NCBI GenBank assembly: GCA_013287845.1
Contig: JABDDA010000001.1
Location: 25,541 to 89,540, forward strand
Direction: 5' to 3'
DNA: 64,000 bases
From: Gammaproteobacteria bacterium
GTDB taxonomy: Bacteria; Pseudomonadota; Gammaproteobacteria; DSM-16500
The position numbers and the translations under genes were made by a program. Positions 29,267-38,887 of the stretch are shown here, piece after piece (positions within the stretch are counted from its first letter, which is position 1; every line of letters starts with the position of its first letter). A model generated the notes under the pieces. It saw only the letters and a list, made by a program, of their open reading frames with translations, made no database searches and was not told where the DNA came from.

Positions 29267-30121
29267 ATGACTTCTTCTGCTGGTTTTAAATTTCGTGAAG
29301 CACTCAAAAAAGAAAATCCTCTTCAAATCGTTGGCACCATTAATGCTTTTTCTGCACTGCTTGCCGAACATGCTGGCTTTCACGCCATTTATCTTTCCGG
29401 CGCAGGTGTTGCAAATGCATCACATGGATTACCTGACTTAGGCTTCACGAGTTTAGAAGAAGTATTAGAAGATGCACGACGCATTACCAATACCGTTGAA
29501 TTACCTTTACTTGTTGATGTTGATACCGGTTTCACTATTAAACGTACTGTAAAAGAAATGATAAACGCGGGCGTTGCAGGCATTCACATTGAAGACCAAG
29601 AAAATGCAAAACGATGTGGACATCGCCCTGGAAAAAAAATTATTTCTACCGAAGAAATGCTGGATCGAATTAAAACCGCTGTCGATGCAAAAACAGATTC
29701 AAATTTTATTATCATGGCACGCACAGATGCATTAGCTATTGAAGGATTCAATGCAACACTCGATCGTATTTCTCGTTATATTGAAGCCGGCGCTGAAATG
29801 ATTTTTTTTGAAGGTGCGACTGAACTTTCTCAATATCAAACACTCACACAACGATGCAACGTTCCTGTATTAGCAAACATCACTGAATTTGGTGTCACTC
29901 CTTTATTCACCGTAGAAGAATTAAAAAAAGCAGGCGTGCAACTCATTCTTTATCCACTCACTGCATTTCGTGCAATGAATGCCGCTGCTTTAAATGTTTA
30001 CTCCACCTTACGCAAAGAAGGAACACAAAAAAATATTATTTCAACAATGCAAACACGAGAAGAACTTTATTCAATTTTAAATTATTACGAATACGAACAA
30101 AAAATGGATGCCAAAAAATAA
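29267..30121 (+). CDS. prpB: Methylisocitrate lyase
   Basis: A 284-aa isocitrate-lyase-superfamily enzyme splitting 2-methylisocitrate to pyruvate and succinate, the last step of the methylcitrate cycle for propionyl-Co[20 protein letters not shown], the metal-binding DVDTGF (84-89) and the active-site KRCGH (C117) are present. Length fits PrpB (about 290 aa). It begins a prpB-prpC-prpD operon with 23-nt and 3-nt spacings. Confidence 0.95.
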   Translation: MTSSAGFKFREALKKENPLQIVGTINAFSALLAEHAGFHAIYLSGAGVANASHGLPDLGFTSLEEVLEDARRITNTVELPLLVDVDTGFTIKRTVKEMINAGVAGIHIEDQENAKRCGHRPGKKIISTEEMLDRIKTAVDAKTDSNFIIMARTDALAIEGFNATLDRISRYIEAGAEMIFFEGATELSQYQTLTQRCNVPVLANITEFGVTPLFTVEELKKAGVQLILYPLTAFRAMNAAALNVYSTLRKEGTQKNIISTMQTREELYSILNYYEYEQKMDAKK

Positions 30122-30144
30122 ATATTCTTAAAAAGGAAAATGAA

Positions 30145-31263
30145 ATGAATAAAAAAACAGGCGGACTTGCAGGTCTTGTTGTTGGCGATACCGCAATTAG
30201 TACCGTCGGTATTGAAGGATTAGATTTAACGTATCGCGGCTATTCCATTCATGATCTTGCTGAACAAAGTACATTTGAAGAAGTCGCGTACCTTTTAATT
30301 TACGGTGAATTACCGAATCGTTCTGAATTACAAGCGTATCAAGAAAAATTAATGATGCTGCATGAGTTACCTGATGAAATACAAACACTATTAGAAATTA
30401 TTCCTGTGACAACACATCCTATGGATGTATTACGCACAGCGTGTTCTTTGTTAGGGACATTAGAACCTGAATCAGCACATTATTCACAACAAGAAATTGC
30501 AGATCGTTTAATTGCTTCTGTGCCAAGCATGTTACTGTATTGGTATCATTTTCATCGCGATGGAAAACGAATTCAAACCGGTTCAAATCAGCCTACAATT
30601 GCAGGCCATTTTTTACAATTATTAAATCCAGAAAAAATGGATGAAACATTTCGTCGTGCAATTGATATTTCACTCATTCTTTATGCTGAACATGAATTTA
30701 ATGCATCGACTTTTGCAGCACGCGTTACTACCTCCACTGAATCTGATTTTTATTCTGCGATTGTCAGTGGCATTGGCACATTGCGCGGACCACTGCACGG
30801 TGGTGCGAATGAAGCTGCAATGGATTTAATTCAATTATTTAAAACGCCGGAAGAAGCAGAAAAAGGCATACATGAAATGCTTAATAAAAAAATGAAAATT
30901 ATGGGATTTGGTCATCGCGTTTATAAAATTTCTGATCCGCGTTCAGATATTATTAAAACATGGTCAAAAAAATTATCTGAAAAAACGAATGATAAATCTT
31001 TATTTAAAATTTCAGAAAAAATTGAAAATGTGATGCGAAGCGAAAAAAAATTATTTCCTAATTTAGATTTTTACAGCGCAACAACCTATCATTTTTGTGG
31101 AATTCCAACCGCTATGTTTACACCACTTTTTGTGATGGCGCGTTTATCGGGTTGGAGTTCACACATTATCGAACAACGAAAAGATAATCGTTTAATTCGT
31201 CCTGATGCAAATTATGTAGGCCCTGCTCCGCGTCCTTATGTTCCTTTAGATTTACGAGATTAA
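30145..31263 (+). CDS. prpC: 2-methylcitrate synthase
   Basis: A 372-aa citrate-synthase-fold enzyme condensing propionyl-CoA with oxaloacetate. Family features include [40 protein letters not shown] and MGFGHRVYK with the catalytic His, and a catalytic Asp region at PNLDFYSA. Its position between prpB and prpD favours methylcitrate over citrate synthase. AAGGAAA precedes the ATG. Confidence 0.94.
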   Translation: MNKKTGGLAGLVVGDTAISTVGIEGLDLTYRGYSIHDLAEQSTFEEVAYLLIYGELPNRSELQAYQEKLMMLHELPDEIQTLLEIIPVTTHPMDVLRTACSLLGTLEPESAHYSQQEIADRLIASVPSMLLYWYHFHRDGKRIQTGSNQPTIAGHFLQLLNPEKMDETFRRAIDISLILYAEHEFNASTFAARVTTSTESDFYSAIVSGIGTLRGPLHGGANEAAMDLIQLFKTPEEAEKGIHEMLNKKMKIMGFGHRVYKISDPRSDIIKTWSKKLSEKTNDKSLFKISEKIENVMRSEKKLFPNLDFYSATTYHFCGIPTAMFTPLFVMARLSGWSSHIIEQRKDNRLIRPDANYVGPAPRPYVPLDLRD

Positions 31264-31266
31264 ATA

Positions 31267-32676
31267 ATGAATGCGCGTCCACCCTTTGATAATGAATTAT
31301 TAATGATCGCAGATTATGTTGAAAATTATTATGTCGAAAGTGAGCTTGCATTTTCAACGGCACGTTATTGTTTAATGGATGCATTAGGCTGCGCAATACT
31401 CGCGTTAAATTATCCTGAATGTAAAAAATTATTAGGCCCTGTTGTGCCAGGAACAATTGTTCCAAATGGTGCACGCGTGCCAGGAACAAATTTTGAATTA
31501 GATCCGATTCGTGCAGCATTTAATATTGGAACTTTAATTCGTTGGTTAGATTTTAATGACACGTGGCTCGCAGCTGAATGGGGACATCCTTCTGATAATT
31601 TAGGTGCGATTTTATCTGTCGCAGATTATTTAAATCGCACAGGTCATTCTATTACGATGAAAGATGTTTTAATTGCAATGATTAAAGCGTATGAAATTCA
31701 AGGCGTGCTCGCATTAGAAAATAGTTTTAATCGTGTGGGATTAGATCATGTTGTGTTAGTCAAAGTGGCTTCTGCAGCTGTGGTAAGTTTTTTATTGGGT
31801 GGAAAAAAAGAAGAAATTGCCAATACACTTTCACATGCGTGGATTGATGGACAAAGTTTGCGAACCTATCGTCACGCACCGAATACCGGTCCACGAAAAT
31901 CATGGGCAGCCGGTGATGCAACGAGTCGCGCTGTACAACTTGCATGGTTTATCATGCAAGGTGAAATGGGTTACCCCAGTGCGCTCACAGCTAAAAAATG
32001 GGGATTTTATGATGTTTTATTTGGTGGAAATAATTTTAGTCTTACTCGCTCTTTTGAAAGTTACGTGATTGAAAATATTTTATTTAAAATTTCTTATCCA
32101 GCTGAATTTCACGCACAAACCGCTGTTGAAGCCGCTGTGATTTTACACGAACAAATTAAAAATAAATTCAATCAAATTGAAAAAATTATTTTAACGACTC
32201 ATGAATCTGCCATTCGCATCATCAGTAAAACAGGGCCATTACATAATCCTGCTGATCGCGATCATTGTTTGCAATACATGGTTGCTGTTGCATTATTGCG
32301 TGGAGATTTAAAAGCAGATGATTATGAAAATAAAAATGCAGCTGATTCAGCGATCGATTTTTTACGCGAAAAAATGATTGTAGAAGAAGACAAATCTTTC
32401 AGCCGTGATTATTTAGATTCGAATAAACGCTCGATTACAAATGCCATTCAAATTTATTTTAAAGATGGTAGCTGTACCGATAAAATAATGGTGGAATATC
32501 CATTAGGTCATGCACGTCGACGAAATGAAGCCATTCCATTATTAAAAAATAAATTTGAAAAAAATATGTCGACATTTTTTTCTTCAGACAAAATAGAAAA
32601 ATTTATTTCACTGTTTGCGGATTTGAATCAATTAGAAAAAATGCCGGTGAAAGATTTTATGCAGTTGTTTATATAA
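31267..32676 (+). CDS. prpD: 2-methylcitrate dehydratase (MmgE/PrpD family)
   Basis: A 469-aa MmgE/PrpD-family dehydratase. It forms 2-methyl-cis-aconitate from 2-methylcitrate; no acnD or prpF accompanies it, so the PrpD-type route is implied. WLDFNDTWLAAEWGHPSDNL is the conserved active-site region, and SLRTYRHAPNTGPRKSWAAG is another family block. It starts 3 nt after prpC. With no 2-methylaconitate hydratase in the cluster, a general aconitase is expected to finish the step. Confidence 0.93.
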   Translation: MNARPPFDNELLMIADYVENYYVESELAFSTARYCLMDALGCAILALNYPECKKLLGPVVPGTIVPNGARVPGTNFELDPIRAAFNIGTLIRWLDFNDTWLAAEWGHPSDNLGAILSVADYLNRTGHSITMKDVLIAMIKAYEIQGVLALENSFNRVGLDHVVLVKVASAAVVSFLLGGKKEEIANTLSHAWIDGQSLRTYRHAPNTGPRKSWAAGDATSRAVQLAWFIMQGEMGYPSALTAKKWGFYDVLFGGNNFSLTRSFESYVIENILFKISYPAEFHAQTAVEAAVILHEQIKNKFNQIEKIILTTHESAIRIISKTGPLHNPADRDHCLQYMVAVALLRGDLKADDYENKNAADSAIDFLREKMIVEEDKSFSRDYLDSNKRSITNAIQIYFKDGSCTDKIMVEYPLGHARRRNEAIPLLKNKFEKNMSTFFSSDKIEKFISLFADLNQLEKMPVKDFMQLFI

Positions 32677-32680
32677 CATC

Positions 32681-32772
32681 TGTCATGCCAGCATGCTTTT
32701 AGCTGGCATCCAGTGCCTTCATTAAAAGTTGGATGCTACCCCTCTCGCAAAAAGCGCTCGGCTGGCATGACA
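32681..32772. repeat. Compound palindromic element D (two modules)
   Basis: The module at 32681-32715 starts TGTCATGCCAGCATGC and is the reverse complement of the one at 13577-13608. After about 15 nt the module at 32731-32772 starts GGATGCTACCCCTCTCGCAA and matches the copy at 6889-6928. It lies between the convergent prpD and cupin genes, and ends 6 nt from the cupin stop. Confidence 0.85.
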
Positions 32773-32778
32773 CCCATA

Positions 32779-33216
32779 TTATCGTTTAATCATTCCCCAC
32801 GGACCCATTCCAGTAATCTGCACAATCGTTTCTTCTTTCGTGTAAGAAGCATGCATCATTTTTGCAGGTATCATAATGAAATCGCCTGATTTTAAGCTAA
32901 TTTCAGCAGGAAGATTTTTATCATTCAATTTAAAAATAATATTCCCCGAAATAACTGTTTCAGCTTCATTAATCGGATGCGCATGCGCAGGAATTTCATA
33001 ATTAGCAGGTAATTTAATTCGTGCAACAAACGCTTCACGCTTTTCAGGATTACCCGAAAGAATAGCTACTTTCGCACCTGCAGGTAAATTATTTACATCT
33101 TTCCAAATTAATTCTGCATCATTATTCATGATGACAGGTTTTGCTGCATAAGAAATAGTTGTCATCATGACTAACGCAGCAAAAACAGCTAACACAACTT
33201 TATTAATAGTACGCAT
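32779..33216 (-). CDS. Periplasmic cupin-domain protein
   Basis: A 145-aa protein with an N-terminal signal peptide (VVLAVFAALVMMTTISYA) and one cupin barrel. PAHAHPINEAETVISGNIIF supplies the His/His/Glu metal ligands of cupin motif 1, and SGDFIMIPAKMMHAS motif 2. Such small secreted cupins are usually of unknown substrate. It follows the CoA-transferase gene by 24 nt and is probably co-transcribed with it from the TetR-controlled intergenic region. Confidence 0.82.
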   Translation of the reverse strand: MRTINKVVLAVFAALVMMTTISYAAKPVIMNNDAELIWKDVNNLPAGAKVAILSGNPEKREAFVARIKLPANYEIPAHAHPINEAETVISGNIIFKLNDKNLPAEISLKSGDFIMIPAKMMHASYTKEETIVQITGMGPWGMIKR

Positions 33217-33240
33217 AGTTTCTCCCTAGTTTAAAAAAAA

Positions 33241-34566
33241 TTATAATTTAGATCGAATTTCAGGTTTCACTGCATCCATTGGATTTTGATCTGGAGGTGA
33301 AGCTGCACCTGCCAACAATGGATTACCTTCCACTGACTGAAACAAAACAAATTTAGAATCTGAAAGATACCATTTCTTAGATTTCTTTAGCAATGTTTCA
33401 ATTTCGTCTCTGTGTTCATTTAATTTTGGCGCTGGATTTAAATACGTTTTTTTACCATCCGGTCGCGCAATCATTTGAGTGCCATCATTTGCTTGTTGAA
33501 ATAAATGTTCTGCAAAAGGTTCAGCATACGCTTCAGGAATTGAATTAACAGGTGCATGTGTCGTCCCTGCTCGCTCTAATTTTTCTATCCAAAAATCACG
33601 CGGTTGAGTTGCAAGAATTTCTTTAACTGCTTTATCAAGAAGTCCATTACTTTTTAAACGCGATTCATTCGTAGGATATTTTTCAGCTAAATCAGGTCGC
33701 TTAATTACTTGTTCACAAAAAATTTGAAAACTTTTATCTGTTAACGTTGCAATTGCGATACCTTTTTTATCATCCTTCGCATTTAAAAAATCAAAAATTT
33801 TTACATATTCATCGCTATTCCAATTTCTTTGTCTAACAGGTCTTCCCATACGCATTGCTAAATATTGTTCTGGCAAAAGATTCGCTGCCATGTGTGCAAG
33901 CGTGATATGAACAGGGATCACTTTTTTAACTTCATCTTCAATCGGAATTCCACGTAACATTTGTATTAAACGCGATTGTATTGCGATCACTGCCCAAAGT
34001 GCCGCAGTAAAATCTAATACTGGAAAGCCTACTTTTAATGGCTGATCTGCTGTAGGGCCATTCACTGATGCAACACCTGTTGCTGCTTGCACAGTCACAT
34101 CACTTCCTGATTTCCATTCACTAACACCAGGATATCCCGAAATAGCACAATAAATAACACGATAAGGTTTATTCGGATCGTCTAAAAATTTTTTTAATTC
34201 TAAATCATTCACACGTGCAACTTTGCTGCGATTATCAATAATAATTCGCGCTTCTCGCAATACGTGAGGATAAAGAGGATCATTTTTTAAATCCATTGCA
34301 ATACTTTTTTTACCTGCATTAAATGTTGTAAAACATTCAGGCGTTAAATATCGTCTAGCAGGATCACCTATCGGTGGTTCAATATTAATTCCTAACGCGC
34401 CCTCAGAAACAAGTGTTGCCATTGCAGAAGGTCCTGCAATATGTTCAGTAATTCCTACAACAGAAACACCTATTAAAGCCCCTTTGTAATACGGCATCCG
34501 TCCTAATATTTCCGCATAAGAATAGGATAAACGTGATGCTGCTAAATCAACTAATTCAAATCCCAT
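33241..34566 (-). CDS. Family III CoA-transferase (CaiB/BaiF type)
   Basis: A 441-aa class III acyl-CoA transferase, which moves CoA between carboxylates through an aspartyl intermediate. Family blocks are LVSEGALGINIEPPIGDPAR, NAGKKSIAMDLKN, CAISGYPGVSEWKSGSDVTV (with the candidate nucleophile Asp in SDVTVQAATG) and VGFPVLDFTAALWAVIAIQS. The donor and acceptor acids cannot be inferred. It is divergent from a tetR gene with a palindromic operator between them, so repression by that regulator is plausible. Confidence 0.9.
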   Translation of the reverse strand: MGFELVDLAASRLSYSYAEILGRMPYYKGALIGVSVVGITEHIAGPSAMATLVSEGALGINIEPPIGDPARRYLTPECFTTFNAGKKSIAMDLKNDPLYPHVLREARIIIDNRSKVARVNDLELKKFLDDPNKPYRVIYCAISGYPGVSEWKSGSDVTVQAATGVASVNGPTADQPLKVGFPVLDFTAALWAVIAIQSRLIQMLRGIPIEDEVKKVIPVHITLAHMAANLLPEQYLAMRMGRPVRQRNWNSDEYVKIFDFLNAKDDKKGIAIATLTDKSFQIFCEQVIKRPDLAEKYPTNESRLKSNGLLDKAVKEILATQPRDFWIEKLERAGTTHAPVNSIPEAYAEPFAEHLFQQANDGTQMIARPDGKKTYLNPAPKLNEHRDEIETLLKKSKKWYLSDSKFVLFQSVEGNPLLAGAASPPDQNPMDAVKPEIRSKL

Positions 34567-34674
34567 AAAATAATCCTCACACTCTGTATTTATTTAAAAA
34601 ACGAATAATAAACTATTTTTACTTTTTCACTAGGGTATTGCGTACCTTTCTTCAATATAGCTCACAACACCCTC

Positions 34675-34716
34675 TTGACAATATCTTTCAATTCACTATA
34701 CTGACTGACGGTCAGT
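34675..34716 (+). promoter_or_regulatory. Promoter and palindromic operator of the tetR operon
   Basis: A consensus TTGACA (34675-34680) and TATACT (34697-34702) are 16 nt apart. A perfect 13-bp palindrome ACTGACGGTCAGT (34704-34716) covers the expected transcription start. Palindromes of this kind are typical TetR-family operators, so autorepression is the likely logic. Confidence 0.8.
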
Positions 34717-34735
34717 CTATTTCGGGAAAAACCCC

Positions 34736-35362
34736 ATGTCAACAAAAAGAGTTATAAAGCACCCTGATGTCAGAAAGCTTGAAATTACGCGAGCTGCAGA
34801 AATTTTATTTAGGAAAAAAGGTTACGCAGCCACTTCTGTTGAATCCATTATCCAAAAAGCAGGCATTGCAAAAGGCACTTTTTATTATTATTTCAAAACT
34901 AAGCAAGATATTTTAAAAAATTTAGTCGAGCAAATCGCAACGAATATGGAAACTTATTTCATTAGCGTCATTGAAGATAATCATTTATCCGCTATTCAAA
35001 AATTAAAAAAATTATTACGTTCTCCTGAGAAAAAAGAAAAAATAAATCCATCTGTCATGAAAATAATTCACCGCCCTGAAAATCGAGAATTACAAGAAGA
35101 ACTCAATATCATAGCCATTAAAGTGATTGCTCCACTTCTCGCAAAAGTATTTCAACAAGGTAAAAAAGAAGGCGTGTTTAATAACACCGTCTCCGTTGAA
35201 AGCATGCAGCTCATTCTTGCAGGTTCACAATTTGTTTTGGATTCAGGCCTTTTTCATTGGTCATCCGAACAACGAAAAAAATTTTTAAAAGAGTTACAGA
35301 GAATGACAGAACAGATCGCGGGCGCGAAACCCAACACACTTTCTTTCATTTCTTCCGAATAA
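34736..35362 (+). CDS. TetR/AcrR-family transcriptional repressor
   Basis: A 208-aa TetR-type regulator. The N-terminal HTH spans about residues 15-62 (ITRAAEILFRKKGYAATSVE, then SIIQKAGIAKGTFYYYFKTK). The C-terminal two-thirds is the helical ligand-binding and dimerisation domain. Its promoter carries a perfect palindrome at the start site, implying autoregulation and probably control of the divergent CoA-transferase and cupin genes. The four downstream genes follow closely and probably share the transcript. Confidence 0.92.
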   Translation: MSTKRVIKHPDVRKLEITRAAEILFRKKGYAATSVESIIQKAGIAKGTFYYYFKTKQDILKNLVEQIATNMETYFISVIEDNHLSAIQKLKKLLRSPEKKEKINPSVMKIIHRPENRELQEELNIIAIKVIAPLLAKVFQQGKKEGVFNNTVSVESMQLILAGSQFVLDSGLFHWSSEQRKKFLKELQRMTEQIAGAKPNTLSFISSE

Positions 35363-35387
35363 CATTATTAATTAATAGGAGTCAGCT

Positions 35388-35675
35388 ATGAATAAATCCA
35401 TACAATCTGAATCAGAAAAAACTTCACTTAGCAAAAAATACCTTAAAGTATTAGTAAAAGAAGGAGAGAATGTTAAAGTCAACGTGAATATCCCTCTTGC
35501 ACTGGCTGAAATAGGATTAAAACTAATACCCAAAGAAAATTTTAAAATAAAGGGACAAGAAATTAATATTGCTGAGATAATTGATTTAATAAAAGCAGGC
35601 AACAGTGATCAACTGATCGATATCGACACTCAAGAGAATGGAAAAGAAATCAAAATAAAAATTTATGTGGAATAA
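35388..35675 (+). CDS. Small protein resembling the YvlB/LiaX N-terminal (SHOCT-like) domain
   Basis: A 95-aa protein. LKVLVKEGENVKVNVNIPLA with a following ALAEIGLKLIPKE, then INIAEIIDLIKAG and ENGKEIKIKIYVE, match the beta-alpha pattern of the YvlB/LiaX-type N-terminal domain found in envelope-stress proteins. There is no membrane segment. AGGAGTCAGCT precedes the ATG. It lies between tetR and a methyltransferase, suggesting a membrane- or solvent-stress operon, but this is inference. Confidence 0.65.
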   Translation: MNKSIQSESEKTSLSKKYLKVLVKEGENVKVNVNIPLALAEIGLKLIPKENFKIKGQEINIAEIIDLIKAGNSDQLIDIDTQENGKEIKIKIYVE

Positions 35676-35679
35676 AAAA

Positions 35680-36429
35680 ATGCCCAATCAATCTGACCCA
35701 ATTTACTGCCCTGAAAATGTTTTACTGTTTGAAACACTTTACGGAAAAAATTTAATTTCATTAGGTGGAACAGATGCTATTGAAAATTTATTTTCAGATT
35801 ATGAAATAAAAAAATTAACTGCGATGGATTTAGGTTTTGGTTTAGGCGGCGTCGCTTATTATTTATCTGAAAAATACGATATGAAAATTTACGGCGTTGA
35901 AGTTCCGCAATGGATGGCAGAATATGCAACGCAACATGCCCCACCGCATCTTCAACAGCAATTAATATTTTCTACCTATGATGAAGCAGGTTTAATTCCG
36001 TTTGATTCGAATAGTTTTGATATTGTTTATAGTAAAGGTGTTTTAAATCATGTGAAAAATAAATTACCTGTATTTCAGGAAGTAAAACGTTTACTGAAAC
36101 CGAATGGGTTGTTTATTATTGCTGATTGGATTTTTCCGTTAAGTGAAATAAATAATTCAGATCCTCTTGTGCGCGAAACAAAAGAATCTTATGAAAAAGT
36201 TTTAAGGGAATCTGGATTCAATGAAATTATATTTCGCGATGATAGCGTTCATTTTATTCGCTATGCTGAAAATTTTATAAAAAATCTAATCGCGAATAAA
36301 AAGTTAATCGAAGAAAATTATGGCGAAGAAATTTTCAATATGATATTAAAACAGCATCAAGAATTATTAGTTAATATGAGCAACAAAAATAAATTTGCTG
36401 TGAGGATCATTGCTAAAACAAAGGAATAA
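35680..36429 (+). CDS. SAM-dependent methyltransferase, phosphoethanolamine methyltransferase-like
   Basis: A 249-aa class I methyltransferase. Motif I is AMDLGFGLGGVAYYLSEKY, acidic motif II is IYGVEVPQWM, and IVYSKGVLNHVKNK and EVKRLLKPNGLFIIADWIFP are motifs IV and V. The N-terminal pattern LFETLYGKNLISLGGTDAIE resembles phosphoethanolamine/sterol methyltransferases. The ATG at 35680 follows GGAAT; an ATG at 35665 overlapping the preceding gene lacks a ribosome site. Its substrate may be a lipid head group, but this is not proven. It overlaps the context of a tetR-led operon. Confidence 0.82.
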   Translation: MPNQSDPIYCPENVLLFETLYGKNLISLGGTDAIENLFSDYEIKKLTAMDLGFGLGGVAYYLSEKYDMKIYGVEVPQWMAEYATQHAPPHLQQQLIFSTYDEAGLIPFDSNSFDIVYSKGVLNHVKNKLPVFQEVKRLLKPNGLFIIADWIFPLSEINNSDPLVRETKESYEKVLRESGFNEIIFRDDSVHFIRYAENFIKNLIANKKLIEENYGEEIFNMILKQHQELLVNMSNKNKFAVRIIAKTKE

Positions 36430-36430
36430 T

Positions 36431-37315
36431 ATGAAAGAATTACTGACGTTTATTGAAAACTTACCATCCACAACTATCAAAATAAAAAATCACCCCTATC
36501 AAGTGAGTATGGATGGAACAGGAAATATTCCCATGATCAGCCTTGGCGTGGGCAGTCATATGCAGATGACACTTTCTCCTCAATTAAAAAAATTAGTAAA
36601 AATTTATTCGAGTGATCTTTATTGGATTGCTTCAGAACGACTCGCACATCCCAACCAACTCATTATGAATGATTTAATTGACGATTCGATCAGTATGATT
36701 TCGCAATTAAATCTTAAAAAACCTCTACTGATTGGCTTTTCATGCTATGGCATTCTTGCTTTAGAAGTTGCAAAAAAACTTAATTCTGAAATCAGCGGTG
36801 TCGTTTTAGTTTCAACTCCTCCTAAATGGAATGATGATGTGATTTCATTTGCACAATCTTATTTTAACAAACACGCCTCCCCTGAACGAAAATTAAATGA
36901 CACGCAACGTAAAGAACATTTTTCTAAAATTAGAAAACCTAATGAATCGATTGTTTCTGTAAATGCGTATGAAGCTGATGCAGCACGCTATTGGAAAAAC
37001 TTTAATATTAGCCGAGAATTTCTTGATTTATTATGGCATGGAATTAATGCTGATGATGAAATGATGAATCATTTTTTTGGAACGCTTCTTCCTGCGCATG
37101 ATTTAAAAAAAGATTTAGAAAAAATAACCGTTCCTGTGATTCATCTTGCAGGACAATGTGACTTTGATAGTGTGCCTTTAATTTTATGGGAATCTTTTCC
37201 TAAACCAAAAAATTTTACTGTGATTGATTGTGGAGAAACAGGACATTGGCCTAATCTCGAGAATCCTGTTTTTTTTGATACCGCACTTAAACAATGGTTA
37301 ACACAAAATATCTAA
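36431..37315 (+). CDS. Alpha/beta hydrolase
   Basis: A 294-aa alpha/beta-hydrolase-fold protein. The nucleophile elbow is GFSCYG with S104, and the C-terminal catalytic His is in GETGHWPNLENP. A cap region (about residues 130-225) interrupts the core. AAGGAATAAT precedes the ATG at 36431, just after the methyltransferase stop. It is the last gene of the tetR-led operon and converges on a membrane-protein gene, overlapping its stop by 4 nt. Confidence 0.85.
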   Translation: MKELLTFIENLPSTTIKIKNHPYQVSMDGTGNIPMISLGVGSHMQMTLSPQLKKLVKIYSSDLYWIASERLAHPNQLIMNDLIDDSISMISQLNLKKPLLIGFSCYGILALEVAKKLNSEISGVVLVSTPPKWNDDVISFAQSYFNKHASPERKLNDTQRKEHFSKIRKPNESIVSVNAYEADAARYWKNFNISREFLDLLWHGINADDEMMNHFFGTLLPAHDLKKDLEKITVPVIHLAGQCDFDSVPLILWESFPKPKNFTVIDCGETGHWPNLENPVFFDTALKQWLTQNI

Positions 37316-37824
37316 ACAGGAACAACAAAATTTAATTCAGCAACATTATTTTCAACAACCGGTTGATTATTTTCTTGTGCTTGCGTTCTATGAAATAACG
37401 TTGAACAGCATTGTGTGAGCACATATTCTGATAAATTAAAAAGAATTTTAATTCCTATAATAGCAACCATCCCCGACGTTGCTACTGTAATGATATCCAG
37501 AGGGTCACTCATTGGATGAGGAAAATCCTTAAATGAGACACAAAACATTGATACGATACTCCCTAAAAAAATTGCAATTCCTTTTGCATGAGAATTATCC
37601 TGTTGCTGACAAAGAAGCCATGCTGGAATCAAACAAAACATTACAACAAAAAATAATATTTCTGCTGCAAGGATAAAAAAAATAAATTCTTTCATAGTCT
37701 CAGTAAATAAATAACGTATGGAGTTAGAAAAAATAAAATTAGAAACAGAAAATTCCGCACAAGCAGACACTTCTCTCAGATTGATTGGACATGAATGATT
37801 ATCTGCAGATAATAATGAAAGCAT
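37312..37824 (-). CDS. Hypothetical membrane protein (170 aa)
   Basis: No family is recognised. Hydrophobic segments lie at about residues 42-64 (FIFFILAAEILFFVVMFCLI), 79-92 and 107-122, suggesting three membrane helices, and the tail is polar. The ATG at 37824 is preceded by AGAGGG; two upstream starts (37851, 37866) would add a basic stretch. Cys-rich short motifs (CSTLFHR) are not a recognised signature. Confidence 0.55.
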   Translation of the reverse strand: MLSLLSADNHSCPINLREVSACAEFSVSNFIFSNSIRYLFTETMKEFIFFILAAEILFFVVMFCLIPAWLLCQQQDNSHAKGIAIFLGSIVSMFCVSFKDFPHPMSDPLDIITVATSGMVAIIGIKILFNLSEYVLTQCCSTLFHRTQAQENNQPVVENNVAELNFVVPV

Positions 37825-37957
37825 CTTTAACCCTCTTCTTAAAAACTTCATTATAATAATCAGCAAATGAAACGATTAGGGCATAAAATACCCTACTTAC
37901 GATTTTTATAAAAAATGTGGTAAAATGCCCTTCTTTATAAAATGAATTCACATCATC

Positions 37958-38713
37958 ATGAGCCGCTTAAAAAATATATTAAATTTAAGTCACGAATTAA
38001 TACTTCAGCCATTTAATAATGGATTAATGCTCGTGGATCCTCAAAAACATTCCGCACAACCTAATCCGTGCAGTTTAGGGTCTCTTCAAAAAAAACATTT
38101 TCATGCCTATATTTACGACATGAATCACCAATTTTGCTTTGTGAACGAAAATTTTTTTAAATCAGGAAGAGTGCTATCTAATAAATGCATAGTGAATAAA
38201 AATTTAAAGAAAATCTTTCCCAATGAAGGGGAAATGTTAACTCAAAATAACAATACAGTACTTACACACCACCAAGCAAAAATGTTTGATGAAACTATTT
38301 TATCTGAAAAACATCAACTTCAACCTTTCTTTTCATTAAAAATCCCTCTCTACAAAGACAATCATTTAGCGGGGGTTTTTGGATTTTCATTATTATTAGG
38401 CGAAACTTCTTTAGCGAATACATTACAAGAAATTACTCATCTCGGACTATTGAATAGTTTTTTAAAAAATTCTGAAAATAATTATTTTAAAAAATTAACT
38501 TATGGTAATAAATTTGAAAAAATATTTTTAACAGAAAGACAATCACAAATATTACACCTTACTATTCGAGGAAAATCGTCTAAAGAAATTGCCAAGCAAA
38601 TCGGCCTTTCCTATCGAACTGTTCAACATTATTTAGATACTATTAAAATGAAATTTAATGTTTCTTCTAAATCTGAGTTGATCAGCAAAGTTCTTGATGA
38701 ATGGAATCAATAA
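37958..38713 (+). CDS. LuxR-family regulator with PAS-like N-terminus
   Basis: A 251-aa transcription factor. The C-terminal LuxR HTH occupies about residues 188-247: LTERQSQILHLTIRGKSSKE, then IAKQIGLSYRTVQHYLDTIK. The N-terminal 150 residues resemble a PAS-type sensor (HAYIYDMNHQFCFVNENFF), with no receiver Asp pattern. This layout matches LuxR-type regulators of Legionella and relatives that control growth-phase traits. It is single and its targets are unknown. Confidence 0.85.
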   Translation: MSRLKNILNLSHELILQPFNNGLMLVDPQKHSAQPNPCSLGSLQKKHFHAYIYDMNHQFCFVNENFFKSGRVLSNKCIVNKNLKKIFPNEGEMLTQNNNTVLTHHQAKMFDETILSEKHQLQPFFSLKIPLYKDNHLAGVFGFSLLLGETSLANTLQEITHLGLLNSFLKNSENNYFKKLTYGNKFEKIFLTERQSQILHLTIRGKSSKEIAKQIGLSYRTVQHYLDTIKMKFNVSSKSELISKVLDEWNQ

Positions 38714-38726
38714 TTTTTTTAAAAAA

Positions 38727-38840
38727 CTAAGAAACGTAAATTTCGATTCTTTCTTTTCCCTTCCCAGGATTGACTCGTTTCAATTTTATTTTTCCAATTT
38801 CTCCCGTACGTTTTAAATGTGTTCCACCACGCAGAACTTT
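38727..38840 (-). pseudogene. AlaX-type alanyl-tRNA editing protein, C-terminal remnant
   Basis: On the minus strand an open stretch encodes LRGGTHLKRTGEIGKIKLKR followed by VNPGKGKERIEIYV and a TAG. This matches the C-terminal end of AlaX/Ser-tRNA(Ala) deacylases (pattern C-G-G-T-H-V-x-N-T and K-N-x-G-K-G-K-E-R-I-E-I), with the usual zinc-binding Cys replaced by Arg. Everything upstream is missing; the frame runs into the terminator of the 90-aa gene. It is a decayed fragment, not a functional gene. Confidence 0.65.
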
Positions 38841-38875
38841 AAAAAAAATCCCACCCAATTTCTTAGATGGGATTT
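38841..38875 (-). terminator. Rho-independent terminator of the 90-aa gene
   Basis: AAATCCCA and TGGGATTT form an 8-bp stem at 38846-38875. On the minus strand it runs into eight T residues at 38841-38848, 13 nt past the stop at 38888. Confidence 0.8.
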
Positions 38876-38887
38876 AAAATAATTTCC

